Counted from the first letter of the stretch, positions 1 through 9,801 are shown. The stretch is 64,000 nucleotides of DNA from Daejeonella sp. (GCF_017495225.1 NZ_JAFEIG010000033.1:238500-302499); one strand, 5' to 3'. The notes: generated from the letters alone by a model not told the origin. Translations and numbers: made by a program.

Positions 1-1
1 T

Positions 2-916
2 ACTACCGTTACCGCTGGAATTGTTAGTGCAAAGGGAAGGCAAATTGGTATTTTGGATCAAGGTAATAACCGGGATTTTAATGGCGAACCGCAGACAAGA
101 ACTGCAATTGAATCATTTATTCAAACCGATGCGGCAATTAATCGTGGAAATAGTGGTGGCGCTTTGGTAAATACTAAAGGTGAATTAATAGGTGTAAATG
201 CTGCAATTGCCTCTCAAAGTGGTAGTTACGAGGGATATGGCTTTGCTATTCCTATTAATTTAGCCAAAAAAGTATTGAATGATTTCAAGGAATTTGGATC
301 CGTTCGTAGAGGTTATATCGGAATTAATTTTACTGGTTTGGATGCCGAGCAGGCTAAGAGATTGGGTGTTTCTGAAATCAACGGACTGTATGTGAATGAA
401 GTTATTCCGGGAAGTGGCGCAGAAAAGGGAGGTATTAAAGAAGGTGATATCATCACCAAGGTTGACGGTACACAGATACTTTCTCCATCTGATTTACAAG
501 AACGTATCGGCCGACTTGGCCCTGGTGATAAAGTCCAATTAACTTATTTAAGGGATGCTAAGACTTTAGTTACTACTGTAACTTTAAAAGGTGAAGAATC
601 TGTTAAAACAGCTAATAATAGTTCAAATGGGGCTGCTGTTAAAAATCTCGGAGCTAACTTCGCACCAATAAGTGATGTTCTTAAAAAGAAATATAAAATT
701 AATGCAGGTGTTGTTGTAAGTAGTGTTAAACCTGGTGGTTTCTTCGACCAACTAGATGTTGCGCAAGGAACTGTTATCACTTCTATCAATGGTCAACAAA
801 TTGCTAAAGTTGAAGATATTGAAACTGCAATTTCTTCCGGTAGGAATAATATGGCTACTATCAATGCAATAAGTCCCGATGGCATGCAAATAAGATATCA
901 ATTCCAAGTTAAGTAA
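2..916 (+). CDS. Do/DegP-family periplasmic serine protease, 3' part
   Basis: This is the C-terminal part of an HtrA/Do-type trypsin-like protease. The reading frame is open from base 2, so the gene begins outside the window, and the TTG at 53 is not a real start. The visible part opens with the end of the protease domain. The catalytic serine lies in GNSGG, with its codon at 152-154. One clear PDZ domain follows (about bases 330-590, with the GYIGI entry and a GIKEGDIIT core). A more divergent second PDZ (about 660-900) contains [12 protein letters not shown]. The family degrades or refolds misfolded envelope proteins in the periplasm. A strong terminator follows at 935-971. The family call is secure; DegP versus DegQ cannot be decided. 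Confidence 0.93.
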   Translation, partial: TTVTAGIVSAKGRQIGILDQGNNRDFNGEPQTRTAIESFIQTDAAINRGNSGGALVNTKGELIGVNAAIASQSGSYEGYGFAIPINLAKKVLNDFKEFGSVRRGYIGINFTGLDAEQAKRLGVSEINGLYVNEVIPGSGAEKGGIKEGDIITKVDGTQILSPSDLQERIGRLGPGDKVQLTYLRDAKTLVTTVTLKGEESVKTANNSSNGAAVKNLGANFAPISDVLKKKYKINAGVVVSSVKPGGFFDQLDVAQGTVITSINGQQIAKVEDIETAISSGRNNMATINAISPDGMQIRYQFQVK

Positions 917-934
917 ACCCAAATTTGGTTTTAT

Positions 935-971
935 AAATGCCTCTCTAATAATCAAGAGAGGCATTTTTTAT
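935..971 (+). terminator. Rho-independent terminator of the Do protease gene
   Basis: A 12-bp perfect stem (935-946 with 955-966) around an 8-base loop is followed by a run of T. It lies 19 bases after the stop codon. Confidence 0.9.
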
Positions 972-1127
972 TTTAAGCAATTCAAAATCTTGAGTTAACT
1001 AGAATATTGGACTATAAAATCTAAAGAATTATAAGTTTAATATTTGCTATTTAAATTAGAATGTTTCTAAATTGATAAATTCTTGATAAGCAAGCTATAT
1101 AACTGCACGATTTTTCTCATATAATGA

Positions 1128-1135
1128 TAAATTTG
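1128..1135 (+). promoter_or_regulatory. Probable promoter -7 box for sdhCAB
   Basis: TAAATTTG matches the Bacteroidota -7 consensus TAnnTTTG and lies 29 bases before the sdhC start. No convincing -33 TTG is visible. The rest of the 917-1164 spacer is AT-rich with no other recognisable element. Confidence 0.5.
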
Positions 1136-1164
1136 CTTCCTGAATAATAAAATAATAAAAGGTA

Positions 1165-1947
1165 ATGAGCAATTTCACAAAAACGTTCTCATCTTCTTTA
1201 GGAAAAAAACTCGTAATGGCCCTTACAGGCATTTTCCTATGTACATTTCTTGTGGTACATTTAGTAGGAAACTTACAGTTGTTTAAGGATGATGGTGGGC
1301 AGGCATTTAACGCCTATGCCTATTTCATGACGAATTTCGGTCCGATAAAGATCGTTTCCTATTTGTTGTATGCTTCAATAATTATTCATGCTGTTTATGC
1401 TTTATTGCTAACTGCGGGGAATAAAAAAGCAAGGCCAGTGGCATACGCGGTACAAAAGGGTAGCCAAAATAGTCCGTGGACATCCAGAAATATGGGTATT
1501 CTTGGAACTATTTTACTAGTTTTCATCGTGGTTCACATGGGTGATTTCTGGTGGAAATACCATAATGCTGAGCTTCCTTATGCTAAATATGAAATTAGTC
1601 TTGAAGATCCATCAATTATTAATGTTTCTGAAGTAGCTTATAGCGATAAACTATTAGTTCACTCAGAAGTTGTTGATGTTCAGGCAGGAAAAAGAATTGT
1701 AGTATCAAAAGATTTATACAAAGTGGTGAATAATGCTTTCCAAACATGGTGGTATGTTCTTTTGTATGTAGTTGCTATGGCTGCTTTATCCTTTCACTTG
1801 ATACATGGTTTCAAGAGTGCATTTCAAACTATTGGTTGGGATAACAGTAAATTAGTTCCAATTATTCGCTTTTTAGGTGTTTGGGTTTTTGGAGTGTTAA
1901 TTCCATTGGCTTTTGCCGCAATGCCTATTTACTTTTTCTTTAAATAA
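1165..1947 (+). CDS. sdhC: Succinate dehydrogenase cytochrome b558 subunit
   Basis: This is the membrane anchor of succinate:menaquinone oxidoreductase. Five hydrophobic helices can be placed at about residues 17-36, 60-83, 107-128, 190-212 and 231-257. That is the single-polypeptide dihaem b558 layout rather than separate SdhC and SdhD. Histidines at the helix ends (for example H32) are candidate haem ligands. The N-terminus and length (260 residues) are typical for Bacteroidota. It is the first gene of sdhC-sdhA-sdhB. A 45-base spacer with a small ACCCG/CGGGT hairpin separates it from sdhA. Confidence 0.95.
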   Translation: MSNFTKTFSSSLGKKLVMALTGIFLCTFLVVHLVGNLQLFKDDGGQAFNAYAYFMTNFGPIKIVSYLLYASIIIHAVYALLLTAGNKKARPVAYAVQKGSQNSPWTSRNMGILGTILLVFIVVHMGDFWWKYHNAELPYAKYEISLEDPSIINVSEVAYSDKLLVHSEVVDVQAGKRIVVSKDLYKVVNNAFQTWWYVLLYVVAMAALSFHLIHGFKSAFQTIGWDNSKLVPIIRFLGVWVFGVLIPLAFAAMPIYFFFK

Positions 1948-1992
1948 GATTACACAATACCCGGTAACTCGGGTTTAAAATAAATTTCTGAG

Positions 1993-3927
1993 ATGAAATT
2001 AGATGCTAAAATTCCACAAGGCCCTTTAGCCGAGAAATGGTCCAAACACAAATTTAACCTTAAGCTGGTTAACCCTGCAAATAAGCGTAAATACACGGTT
2101 ATTGTAGTGGGTACAGGTTTGGCTGGAGCTTCTGCAGCAGCTTCTCTGGCAGAATTAGGTTATAATGTAAAAGCTTTCTGCTTTCAAGATAGCCCCAGAC
2201 GAGCACATTCCATTGCTGCTCAGGGCGGTATAAATGGTGCTAAGAACTATCAAAATGATGGGGATAGTATTTACCGTTTATTTTATGATACAATTAAGGG
2301 TGGAGATTACCGCGCACGTGAGGCTAACGTTTACCGCTTAGCTGAAGTTTCGGTAAATATTATCGACCAATGTGTTGCTCAGGGTGTTCCATTTGCTCGC
2401 GAATATGGTGGCTTATTGGATAACCGTTCATTCGGTGGTTCACAAGTTTCCCGTACCTTTTATGCTCGTGGTCAAACAGGACAGCAATTACTTTTAGGTG
2501 CTTATTCTGCTCTTAACCGTCAAATCAATCTAGGTAAGGTTACCATGTACACTCGTCATGAAATGATGGATGTGGTTACTGTTGATGGTGAAGCAAAAGG
2601 TATCGTTACTCGTGATCTTATCAATGGCGCGATTGAAACTCATGCAGCACATGCCGTACTTTTATGTACTGGTGGTTATGGTAACGTGTTTTACCTTTCT
2701 ACAAATGCAATGGGATGTAATGTTACTGCAGCTTGGAAGGCGCATAAGCGTGGTGCTTATTTCGCTAACCCATGTTTCACTCAGATACACCCAACTTGTA
2801 TCCCAGTAACCGGCGATCATCAATCTAAATTGACATTGATGTCTGAATCATTGAGAAATGACGGACGTGTATGGGCTCCTAAAACTAAAGAATTAGCAGA
2901 AAAACTGCGTAAAGGTGAAATAAAAGTGACTGATCTTAAGGAAGATGATCGCGATTATTTCCTTGAAAGAAAATATCCAGCATTCGGAAACCTTGTACCT
3001 CGTGATGTGGCTTCACGTAATGCAAAAGAAATCGTTGATGAAGGTCGCGGTGTAGGTACTTCTGGTATCGCTGTTTACCTTGATTTTGCGGAGTCAATTG
3101 CCCGCCTAGGTGAAGATGCTGTACGTGCTAAATATGGTAATCTCTTTGATATGTACCAACAAATCACAGATGAAAATCCATACAAACAACCAATGCGTAT
3201 TTACCCAGCAGTACACTATACTATGGGTGGTTTATGGGTTGATTATAACTTGCAAACTACCGTAAAAGGACTTTATGCTCTTGGTGAAGCTAATTTCTCT
3301 GATCATGGAGCTAATCGTTTAGGAGCTTCTGCTTTGATGCAGGGACTAGCAGATGGTTATTTTGTAATTCCTTATACTGTTGGAGATTATCTAGCTACTG
3401 TTGCTCCAAAGCCTGTAGATACAAGTCACCCGGCATTTGAAGAGACTAAAAAAGTGGTTGTTGAGAGAATCAACAAACTTTTAAGTTTGAAAGGTAACAA
3501 AACAGTAAGTGAATACCACCGCGAATTAGGCCATATCATGTGGGAATATTGTGGAATGGCAAGAACTGAAGAAGGTTTAAAAAAGGCAAAGGGTTTAATT
3601 CAGGAGCTGAAATCAGACTTTTGGAAGAATGCAATTGTTACAGGCGTAAATGAAGAATTCAATCAGAATCTTGAAAATGCAGGCCGTGTTGCTGATTTCC
3701 TTGAACTTGGTGAATTAATGATTGATGATGCACTAGATAGAAAAGAATCTTGTGGTGGTCACTTCCGTTTAGAAAGCCAAACTCCTGAAGGTGAGGCATT
3801 ACGTGATGATGAAAACTATGCTTATACCGCTGCTTGGGAATTCAAGGGTGAAAATCAGCCAGAAGGCCTTCACAAAGAAGAATTAGTTTTTGAAAATGTT
3901 AAATTAACACAAAGAAGTTATAAATAG
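1993..3927 (+). CDS. sdhA: Succinate dehydrogenase/fumarate reductase flavoprotein subunit
   Basis: This is the catalytic FAD subunit (644 residues) that oxidises succinate to fumarate on the cytoplasmic side. The Rossmann GxGxxG is at residues 40-45, and the HSIAAQGG motif has H72 as the expected covalent FAD attachment site. The substrate-binding and C-terminal motifs [11 protein letters not shown] and [13 protein letters not shown] are present. The 644-residue length and the N-terminal extension match the Bacteroidota b558-type enzyme. Its stop codon TAG (3925-3927) is the first triplet of an unusual heptamer repeat that fills the spacer to sdhB. No sign of transfer or damage. Confidence 0.97.
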   Translation: MKLDAKIPQGPLAEKWSKHKFNLKLVNPANKRKYTVIVVGTGLAGASAAASLAELGYNVKAFCFQDSPRRAHSIAAQGGINGAKNYQNDGDSIYRLFYDTIKGGDYRAREANVYRLAEVSVNIIDQCVAQGVPFAREYGGLLDNRSFGGSQVSRTFYARGQTGQQLLLGAYSALNRQINLGKVTMYTRHEMMDVVTVDGEAKGIVTRDLINGAIETHAAHAVLLCTGGYGNVFYLSTNAMGCNVTAAWKAHKRGAYFANPCFTQIHPTCIPVTGDHQSKLTLMSESLRNDGRVWAPKTKELAEKLRKGEIKVTDLKEDDRDYFLERKYPAFGNLVPRDVASRNAKEIVDEGRGVGTSGIAVYLDFAESIARLGEDAVRAKYGNLFDMYQQITDENPYKQPMRIYPAVHYTMGGLWVDYNLQTTVKGLYALGEANFSDHGANRLGASALMQGLADGYFVIPYTVGDYLATVAPKPVDTSHPAFEETKKVVVERINKLLSLKGNKTVSEYHRELGHIMWEYCGMARTEEGLKKAKGLIQELKSDFWKNAIVTGVNEEFNQNLENAGRVADFLELGELMIDDALDRKESCGGHFRLESQTPEGEALRDDENYAYTAAWEFKGENQPEGLHKEELVFENVKLTQRSYK

Positions 3928-4020
3928 TACAAAGTACATAGTAATTAGTATTAAGAAAACTAATTACTTCGAATGGGTTTTGATTCTATGTACTAAATAC
4001 TAAATACTAAATACTAATAC
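3925..4020 (+). repeat. Inverted heptamer-array spacer between sdhA and sdhB
   Basis: The left arm (3925-3952) is four 7-base units: TAGTACA, AAGTACA, TAGTAAT, TAGTATT. A 33-base core (3953-3985) follows. The right arm (3986-4020) is five 7-base units: CTATGTA, CTAAATA three times, CTAATAC. The right units read as the reverse complement of the left theme. Two perfect 9-bp stems are nested in it (3933-3941 with 3986-3994, and 3941-3949 with 3959-3967). The element begins on the sdhA stop codon and ends one base before the sdhB ATG. Function unknown. Confidence 0.85.
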
Positions 4021-4021
4021 A

Positions 4022-4786
4022 ATGAGCAACAATATGAATTTGACATTAAAGGTTTGGCGTCAAAAAAACGCTGAAGCAAAAGGTGAATTAGTTTCATATC
4101 AGGCTGACCATGTTTCTCCGGATATGTCATTTCTGGAAATGCTTGATGTTGTAAACGAAGGGCTTATTAAAAAGGGTGATGATCCAATTCATTTTGATCA
4201 TGACTGCCGTGAAGGTATTTGCGGTTCTTGTTCTTTGCACATTAATGGTAGGCCTCACGGACCAAAGCAAGGTATCACTACCTGCCAATTACACATGCGT
4301 AGCTTTAATGATAAGGATACCATCGTAATTGAACCTTGGCGTGCAGAAGGATTCCCTGTGATTAAAGATCTTGCAACTGATCGTTCATCGTTTGATCGCA
4401 TTCAAAGAGCAGGTGGTTTTATTTCTGTGAATACTGGTGGCGCTCCTGATGCAAACGTAATTCCAATTCCAAAGGTTATTGCAGATGAAGCATTTAACTC
4501 GGCAACATGTATTGGATGCGGTGCTTGTGTTGCGGCATGTAAAAATGCTTCAGCTATGCTTTTCGTATCAGCAAAGGTTTCTCAGCTAGCTTTATTACCT
4601 CAAGGTCAACCAGAGCGCTCTCGTCGTGTGCAGGCTATGGTTGCGCAAATGGATGCAGAAGGCTTTGGTAGCTGTACTAATACAGGTGCTTGTGAAGCTG
4701 AATGCCCTAAGGAAATCTCAATCACAAATATCGCTAGAATGAACAGAGATTACTTTTCAGCTAAATTATTTAAGTCTGAAGAATAA
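4022..4786 (+). CDS. sdhB: Succinate dehydrogenase iron-sulfur subunit
   Basis: This subunit (254 residues) carries electrons from FAD to the membrane haem/quinone site. The N-terminal ferredoxin-like domain has the [2Fe-2S] ligands in CREGICGSC plus a later Cys in ITTCQL. The C-terminal domain has the [4Fe-4S]/[3Fe-4S] ligands in [11 protein letters not shown] and [12 protein letters not shown]. The gene is separated from sdhA by the heptamer-array element but is evidently part of the same operon. A terminator follows at 4806-4844. Confidence 0.97.
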   Translation: MSNNMNLTLKVWRQKNAEAKGELVSYQADHVSPDMSFLEMLDVVNEGLIKKGDDPIHFDHDCREGICGSCSLHINGRPHGPKQGITTCQLHMRSFNDKDTIVIEPWRAEGFPVIKDLATDRSSFDRIQRAGGFISVNTGGAPDANVIPIPKVIADEAFNSATCIGCGACVAACKNASAMLFVSAKVSQLALLPQGQPERSRRVQAMVAQMDAEGFGSCTNTGACEAECPKEISITNIARMNRDYFSAKLFKSEE

Positions 4787-4805
4787 TTATTTCTCTTAAA
4801 TATAT

Positions 4806-4844
4806 AAAAACCCAGATATTGTAAAAATGTCTGGGTTTTTTTGT
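4806..4844 (+). terminator. Rho-independent terminator after sdhB
   Basis: An 11-bp stem (4806-4816 with 4830-4840) is followed by a T run. It ends the sdhCAB operon. Confidence 0.9.
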
Positions 4845-4906
4845 ATATTATCTTTTGATATTTTTTTCAATTAATCTGGAGGAGGCCCTAAATAAGGGGA
4901 TTTGAT

Positions 4907-6310
4907 ATGCGTATAAGTTTTCATGGTGCTGCAAAAAACGTTACAGGAAGTAAACATTTAATTAGGCTCGATAATGGTACCAAAATCTTATTGGATTGTG
5001 GCATGTTTCAGGGTATGGGTGAGGAAACGGATGCACTTAATGAACACTTCGGTTTTAACCCAATAGATGTTGATTATTTAGTATTAAGTCATGCGCACAT
5101 CGACCATAGCGGATTAATTCCACGTTTGGTAGCTCAAGGTTTTAAAGGCGAAATTTATTGTACTGCCGCAACCATGGATCTGGTTCGTATCCTACTCATG
5201 GATTCAGCAAAAATTCAGGAACAAGATTCGGAGTATAGTAATAAGCATAGGGCTCGCAAGGGACTTCCTTTGCTCAAACCATTATATAGTGAAGACGATG
5301 CAATGGCTTGTTTACGTCAATTTCGAATTATTAAATACAATGAAGAAATACAAATTTCGGATGATATTAAGCTCGAACTCAGTGATGTTGGGCATATTAT
5401 TGGAAGTGCAGCGGTACATTTAACTCTTTTTGAAAATGGTAAAACAAGCCGTATAACATTTAGTGGAGATGTGGGTCGTTATGGTGATTTAATCTTAAAA
5501 TCGCCGCAAAGTTTTGAGCAATCTGATTATATCATTCTGGAATCTACTTATGGAGATAGCTTACATGAAAAGGTTGAACCTGCTGAAGAATTAATTAGAG
5601 AGATTATTTATCAAACATGTATTCTCCGAAGAGGAAAAGTCATTATTCCTGCATTTAGTGTAGGGCGTACACAGGAACTACTTTATTCCTTAAACCATTT
5701 GGAAGAAAGAGGAATTCTTCCAGATGTAAATTATTATGTAGATAGTCCCCTTTCAATAAAAGCAACCAACATTGTTAAAAGTCACCCTGAAAATTTTAAT
5801 AAACATGTGCAGGATGTGATGTTACATGATGATGATCCATTCAATTTTAATAAACTTACTTTTATTCAAGATACCGCAGAATCAAAGGCATTAAATTCAA
5901 ACCATGAGCCATGTGTGATTATTTCTGCTTCAGGCATGGCAGAGGCAGGCCGGGTTAAACATCATATTAAAAACAATATCTCTAATGAAAATAATACCAT
6001 TTTAATGGTAGGATATTGTGAACCTAATTCTTTGGGTGGCCGTTTAATGGCAGGTTATAATACAGTTTCAATCTTCGGGGAGGATTTTGATGTAAAGGCA
6101 GAAGTAAGATCTATTCGTTCGATGAGTGCACATGGTGATTATGAAGATTTATTGAAATTTATTTCCTGCCAAGATCCGCAAAAAGTTAAAAAGCTTTTTT
6201 TAGTCCACGGTGAAGAAAAAGTACAACAAGCCTTTAAGCTAAAAATTGAGCAAAAAGGTTTTGCAAATGTTGAAATTCCAGATAGGCATCAAGAATTTAT
6301 GCTTGATTAA
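4907..6310 (+). CDS. MBL-fold beta-CASP metallo-hydrolase, RNA-processing exonuclease type
   Basis: The 467-residue protein has the metallo-beta-lactamase zinc motif SHAHIDHSG (H62, H64, D66, H67), further ligands in GHIIGSA and FSGDVGRYGD, and a beta-CASP cap. The C-terminal SAHGDYEDL and VHGE motifs are typical of the CPSF73/Ysh1-like RNase group. Proteins of this family cleave RNA, usually as zinc-dependent endo/exonucleases, so cytoplasmic RNA processing is the likely role. The specific substrate cannot be read from sequence. A GGAGGAGG stretch at 4878-4885 lies too far upstream (21 bases) to be a normal ribosome binding site. Confidence 0.9.
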   Translation: MRISFHGAAKNVTGSKHLIRLDNGTKILLDCGMFQGMGEETDALNEHFGFNPIDVDYLVLSHAHIDHSGLIPRLVAQGFKGEIYCTAATMDLVRILLMDSAKIQEQDSEYSNKHRARKGLPLLKPLYSEDDAMACLRQFRIIKYNEEIQISDDIKLELSDVGHIIGSAAVHLTLFENGKTSRITFSGDVGRYGDLILKSPQSFEQSDYIILESTYGDSLHEKVEPAEELIREIIYQTCILRRGKVIIPAFSVGRTQELLYSLNHLEERGILPDVNYYVDSPLSIKATNIVKSHPENFNKHVQDVMLHDDDPFNFNKLTFIQDTAESKALNSNHEPCVIISASGMAEAGRVKHHIKNNISNENNTILMVGYCEPNSLGGRLMAGYNTVSIFGEDFDVKAEVRSIRSMSAHGDYEDLLKFISCQDPQKVKKLFLVHGEEKVQQAFKLKIEQKGFANVEIPDRHQEFMLD

Positions 6311-6362
6311 AATTTTTTAATCCCATCTTTTCTATATTTATATAAAATATAACAAATACATT

Positions 6363-7712
6363 ATGAGATACATCTTTTCTATTATTCTAATTGCCTCAGG
6401 ATTTATTAGTTGGGCACAAACTGCAATTGTGAAGCAAGATCAGCAAATAAAAACTATGGTTGATGAGGTTTCTTCTCAAAACATAGAGGCAGTTGTTAGA
6501 AAACTAGTGAGTTTTGAAACTCGTCATAGTATGAGCGATACAACAAGCAAGACTACGGGTATTGGTGCAGCTCGTAATTGGATAAAAGCGGAATTGGAAC
6601 GTTATTCTAAGGCATCTGGCGGAAGATTAAAAGTCGAGTTTGATACTTTTACGCAGGCTGCTGATGGTAGAAGAGTAGCTACTCCAACTGTTATGAAGAA
6701 TGTGTTGGCAATACTTCCTGGGACAGATCCATTGGATGATAGAGTATTTATTGTCTCAGGTCATTATGATTCAAGGGCTTCTGATGTGAATGATGCTAAA
6801 ATTTTTGCTCCTGGTGCTAATGATGATGCATCTGGGACTGCTGCTGCGATGGAATTAGCAAGAGTAATGAGTAAATATAAGTTTAACTGTACCCTAATTT
6901 TTGTGGCTATGGTTGCCGAGGAGCAGGGCTTATACGGTGCCGCTAATTTAGCAAAACGCGCCAAAGCTGAAGGTTGGAATCTTGCAGGAATGATTACTAA
7001 CGACATTGTTGGTAATACTTATGGAATGGAAACAGGGATTAAAGACAATAGAAGTGTTCGGATTTTTAGTGAAGGAGTATCTGTTGTTGAAACACCTGAA
7101 GAAGCTACTCGTAGAGCTAGCACTGGGACAGAAAATGATGGATCTGCTCGTCAGTTTGCACGATATTTAAAAGAGGTAGGTGAGCGATATGTTGATCAAT
7201 TAGATGTAAAACTCATTTATCGTCGTGATAGATATTTACGAGGGGGCGATCATACTCCATTTTCTCAATTGGGATATGCTGGTATCCGCGTAACTGAAAT
7301 GAATGAGAATTTTGAGCGCCAACATCAAACGGTGCGTAAAGAAAATGGCGTTGATTATGGAGATTTGCCTGATTTTGTAGATTATGAATATACTCGCAAA
7401 GTTACCCAAATGAATTTGGCATCTTTAGCCAATGTAGCACTCGCTCCAAGAGAGCCTCAAAAAGTAGGTATTGTTACTAGTGGATTAACCAATAAAACTG
7501 AATTGAAATGGGAAAGCCCTGTAGGTGAAAAACCTATTGGTTATTATGTTGTGATCAGAGAAACTACAAGCCCTATTTGGGAGAAAAAATTCTTTGTAAC
7601 TGATACAAAAGCCTTGCTTAATTATTCAAAAGATAACTATTATTTCGGAGTTCAATCTGTTGACAGTGAGGGACATGAAAGTTTGGTAGTGATTCCTAGA
7701 TCTGTGAGATAG
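6363..7712 (+). CDS. Secreted M28-family zinc metallopeptidase
   Basis: The protein (449 residues) starts with a signal peptide (about residues 1-19, cleavage near SWAQ-T). The co-catalytic two-zinc site of M28 aminopeptidases is visible: H134 in SGHYDSR, bridging D154 in GANDDASG, E186/E187 in VAEEQG, D214 in TNDIVG and H297 in GGDHTPF. The segment from about residue 360 looks like a fibronectin-III-like tail, which may bind substrate or surface. It probably degrades peptides in the periplasm or outside the cell. Its stop codon abuts the stop of the convergent ABC permease gene, with no spacer. Confidence 0.93.
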   Translation: MRYIFSIILIASGFISWAQTAIVKQDQQIKTMVDEVSSQNIEAVVRKLVSFETRHSMSDTTSKTTGIGAARNWIKAELERYSKASGGRLKVEFDTFTQAADGRRVATPTVMKNVLAILPGTDPLDDRVFIVSGHYDSRASDVNDAKIFAPGANDDASGTAAAMELARVMSKYKFNCTLIFVAMVAEEQGLYGAANLAKRAKAEGWNLAGMITNDIVGNTYGMETGIKDNRSVRIFSEGVSVVETPEEATRRASTGTENDGSARQFARYLKEVGERYVDQLDVKLIYRRDRYLRGGDHTPFSQLGYAGIRVTEMNENFERQHQTVRKENGVDYGDLPDFVDYEYTRKVTQMNLASLANVALAPREPQKVGIVTSGLTNKTELKWESPVGEKPIGYYVVIRETTSPIWEKKFFVTDTKALLNYSKDNYYFGVQSVDSEGHESLVVIPRSVR

Positions 7713-8513
7713 TTATTTAACGCTTCTGTTTCGAATTACAAAATAGCCAATAATATAGGTTGAGCCTGCAACAGCAAGGCTAAACCAAATTTCTTTGCTC
7801 ATCAAATCAACGGCGGATAAATTAACTCCTAAGTATGAAGTATTAGAACTAAAATCATTAAGGGTTATCATAGGATGGCTATATGGTATTATGAAGGCAT
7901 ACTCCCAACTTAAATTCGCTGCAATTACTCCGAAAACAGTTAATAATAGTCCGATACCCATTGGTTTTAAAAAATCTGACCAAACTAAACTGAGTAAAAA
8001 TTGAATTGATAAAATGCTTGTTGAGACTAGGAAAAGCTTCAAATGTAGTTTGAAAAGTATTGCCGAAAAATTGAATTCGTTAAATTTATATTCTGGTTTT
8101 AGTAAATCTAGTATTGTTGCAGAGATTATTATGAAAATGGCCAATAAAGAAAGGTATAATCCGTTTAGGAGAAGCAAATAAAAGAATTTAGCCGAATAAG
8201 TACTCCATCTAGGTATTGGTAATGAAAAAAGACTTTTCCACATATCATCACGATGTTCAATATTGTTGATAGAAAAGCATTGAAAAATAATTACTAGTGG
8301 CAAAAGAAAGATACAGTTAACTCCCAAAATTACGCTGCTATACTTTAGCCAATGACCTAACGGACTATTATAATCATCCATTCTAGTTGGATTAAAAAAT
8401 AATATGAAAAAAAAGGTACAAAGTATAAGAGGTATCAAAATTGCGGAAAAGAAGGCAAGCGTTTTCCTTGTTTTATAAAATTCAGATGATAATGAAAGTA
8501 AGAAGCTATGCAT
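7713..8513 (-). CDS. ABC-2 type transporter permease
   Basis: The 266-residue protein has about six hydrophobic segments (near residues 20-38, 53-72, 105-130, 150-172, 185-205 and 240-258). It fits the ABC-2 membrane subunit family found in Bacteroidota exporters. It lies 6 bases downstream of its ATPase, with which it would form the transporter. The substrate is unknown. Transporters of this kind beside a LytS/LytTR pair are often linked to peptide export or antibiotic self-protection, but nothing here fixes that. Confidence 0.88.
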   Translation of the reverse strand: MHSFLLSLSSEFYKTRKTLAFFSAILIPLILCTFFFILFFNPTRMDDYNSPLGHWLKYSSVILGVNCIFLLPLVIIFQCFSINNIEHRDDMWKSLFSLPIPRWSTYSAKFFYLLLLNGLYLSLLAIFIIISATILDLLKPEYKFNEFNFSAILFKLHLKLFLVSTSILSIQFLLSLVWSDFLKPMGIGLLLTVFGVIAANLSWEYAFIIPYSHPMITLNDFSSNTSYLGVNLSAVDLMSKEIWFSLAVAGSTYIIGYFVIRNRSVK

Positions 8514-8519
8514 AATTAT

Positions 8520-9419
8520 CTATTGTGTGATAGTAAGATATAAATTTTCTAGGTTTTCCTGGCTTTGGCTTAGACTATAGACACTGTGATTGTTCGATAA
8601 AAGAAGCTGATTAATCTTGGCAACTTGCTCATTGGTTTGGAAAGGTAAAAAAATAGTTTCGTCCACTAATTCTGCAATATAGCCCATCTTAGATAAAAGC
8701 TCCTTAGCATCAATGGGCCTACTTGCTTTAATGACTATTTGTTTTTTACTAATTTGATGTAATTCTTCTAAACTTCCTTGAAATACTAGTTTACCCTGAT
8801 TTATTATTCCTAAGTGGCTAACCATTTTTTCTACTTCAGATAGCATATGACTAGAAATAAAAACAGTTTTTCCCATTTCATAAACCAGTTTACGAAGTAG
8901 ATTTCTTATTTCAATAATTCCGTTAGGATCTAAGCCATTGGTGGGTTCATCCAAAATTAATAATTCGGGATCCGGTAATAGTGCAAGCCCAATACCCAAA
9001 CGTTGTTTCATTCCTAAAGAATATTTACCAGCTTTCTTATCGGCATGTTCGCTTAGGTCAACAAGAGTTAATATGTCATTTATTCTGCTAGTCGGAATTT
9101 CAAGAAGTTGGGCCCTGTTTTTTAAATTTTCTCTTCCTGTTAAATGGTGATATAAGGCAGGTTGCTCTATGAGAGAGCCTATCCTAGATAGGATGTTTGT
9201 CCGGTTATTTTTGAATTCTTTACCGAACAGAAAAACTTGGTTATTGTCTGTTTGTAATAAATTAAGTAAGATTTTAATACATGTAGTTTTACCAGCACCA
9301 TTCGGTCCTATAAAACCATAAATACTCCCTGCCTCAACGCGTAAAGATACCTGATCTAAGACCTTACTTACACCAAAGTGATAAGATAGGTTTCTGGTTT
9401 CAATAATTTTATTAGTCAC
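8520..9419 (-). CDS. ABC transporter ATP-binding protein
   Basis: This 299-residue ATPase has Walker A GPNGAGKTT (about residues 38-46), a signature YSLGMKQR and Walker B LLILDEPTNGLDPNG followed by the switch His region ISSHMLSEVE. A C-terminal extension after about residue 225 is common in CcmA/NatA-type exporters. The start codon is GTG (9417-9419), in frame and directly after a small membrane-peptide gene that ends 6 bases upstream. It forms an operon with that gene and the downstream permease. Confidence 0.95.
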   Translation of the reverse strand: MTNKIIETRNLSYHFGVSKVLDQVSLRVEAGSIYGFIGPNGAGKTTCIKILLNLLQTDNNQVFLFGKEFKNNRTNILSRIGSLIEQPALYHHLTGRENLKNRAQLLEIPTSRINDILTLVDLSEHADKKAGKYSLGMKQRLGIGLALLPDPELLILDEPTNGLDPNGIIEIRNLLRKLVYEMGKTVFISSHMLSEVEKMVSHLGIINQGKLVFQGSLEELHQISKKQIVIKASRPIDAKELLSKMGYIAELVDETIFLPFQTNEQVAKINQLLLSNNHSVYSLSQSQENLENLYLTITQ

Positions 9420-9425
9420 TGTTTA

Positions 9426-9602
9426 TTATTCAATTACCGATTTAACAATCATTTTTAGGCTTGGGACTTGTAATTTTAAAATGGCATGATGCTTTTCAAT
9501 GGAGACTTCGTTCTTATAATTAAAAGCAAATAAACCAATTAACAAAAATACCGGAATAAGTAGCGTAATAAATGGAGAAGTACAATTTCTAAACTTTTTC
9601 AT
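9426..9602 (-). CDS. Small single-span membrane protein, 58 residues
   Basis: An ATG-started frame encodes 58 residues. A basic N-terminus (MKKFRN) leads into one hydrophobic segment (about residues 10-28), then a hydrophilic tail ending in KSVIE. It stops 6 bases before the ABC ATPase start, so it is probably the first gene of the exporter operon, facing the sensor kinase gene across a 199-base regulatory gap. I do not recognise the family. It could be an accessory or signal peptide of the transporter, or a short spurious frame; the operon-like spacing and hydrophobic profile favour a real gene. Confidence 0.55.
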   Translation of the reverse strand: MKKFRNCTSPFITLLIPVFLLIGLFAFNYKNEVSIEKHHAILKLQVPSLKMIVKSVIE

Positions 9603-9660
9603 ATCATCTTAAATTTGATAATCTAAGTAAATACTATTTTATCTCATCAAGAAATGTATT

Positions 9661-9688
9661 AGACCAAGCTGCTTTTTTACAAGACCAA
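9661..9688. promoter_or_regulatory. Candidate LytTR regulator binding site (two direct repeats)
   Basis: AGACCAA occurs at 9661-9667 and 9682-9688, exactly 21 bases apart, and its complement TTGGTC recurs at 9754-9759. LytTR-domain regulators bind paired direct repeats about two helical turns apart. The site lies about 60-85 bases upstream of the small-peptide/ABC operon and about 115-140 before the kinase gene. Assignment is inferred from spacing only. Confidence 0.35.
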
Positions 9689-9801
9689 CAGTACTTTTCT
9701 TATGCTTAAATTTAATAGTGTAAATTGGGCTGTTTGCAGATAGATTTTGCCTTTTGGTCGAATCTGATATACTCTAGAAAGAGGAAATAATACTTTTATT
9801 T

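Noticed and set aside
3986..4020. Possible CRISPR-like or microsatellite array
   Set aside because: Units are 7 bases with no spacers, and the inverted left arm in register argues against simple slippage.
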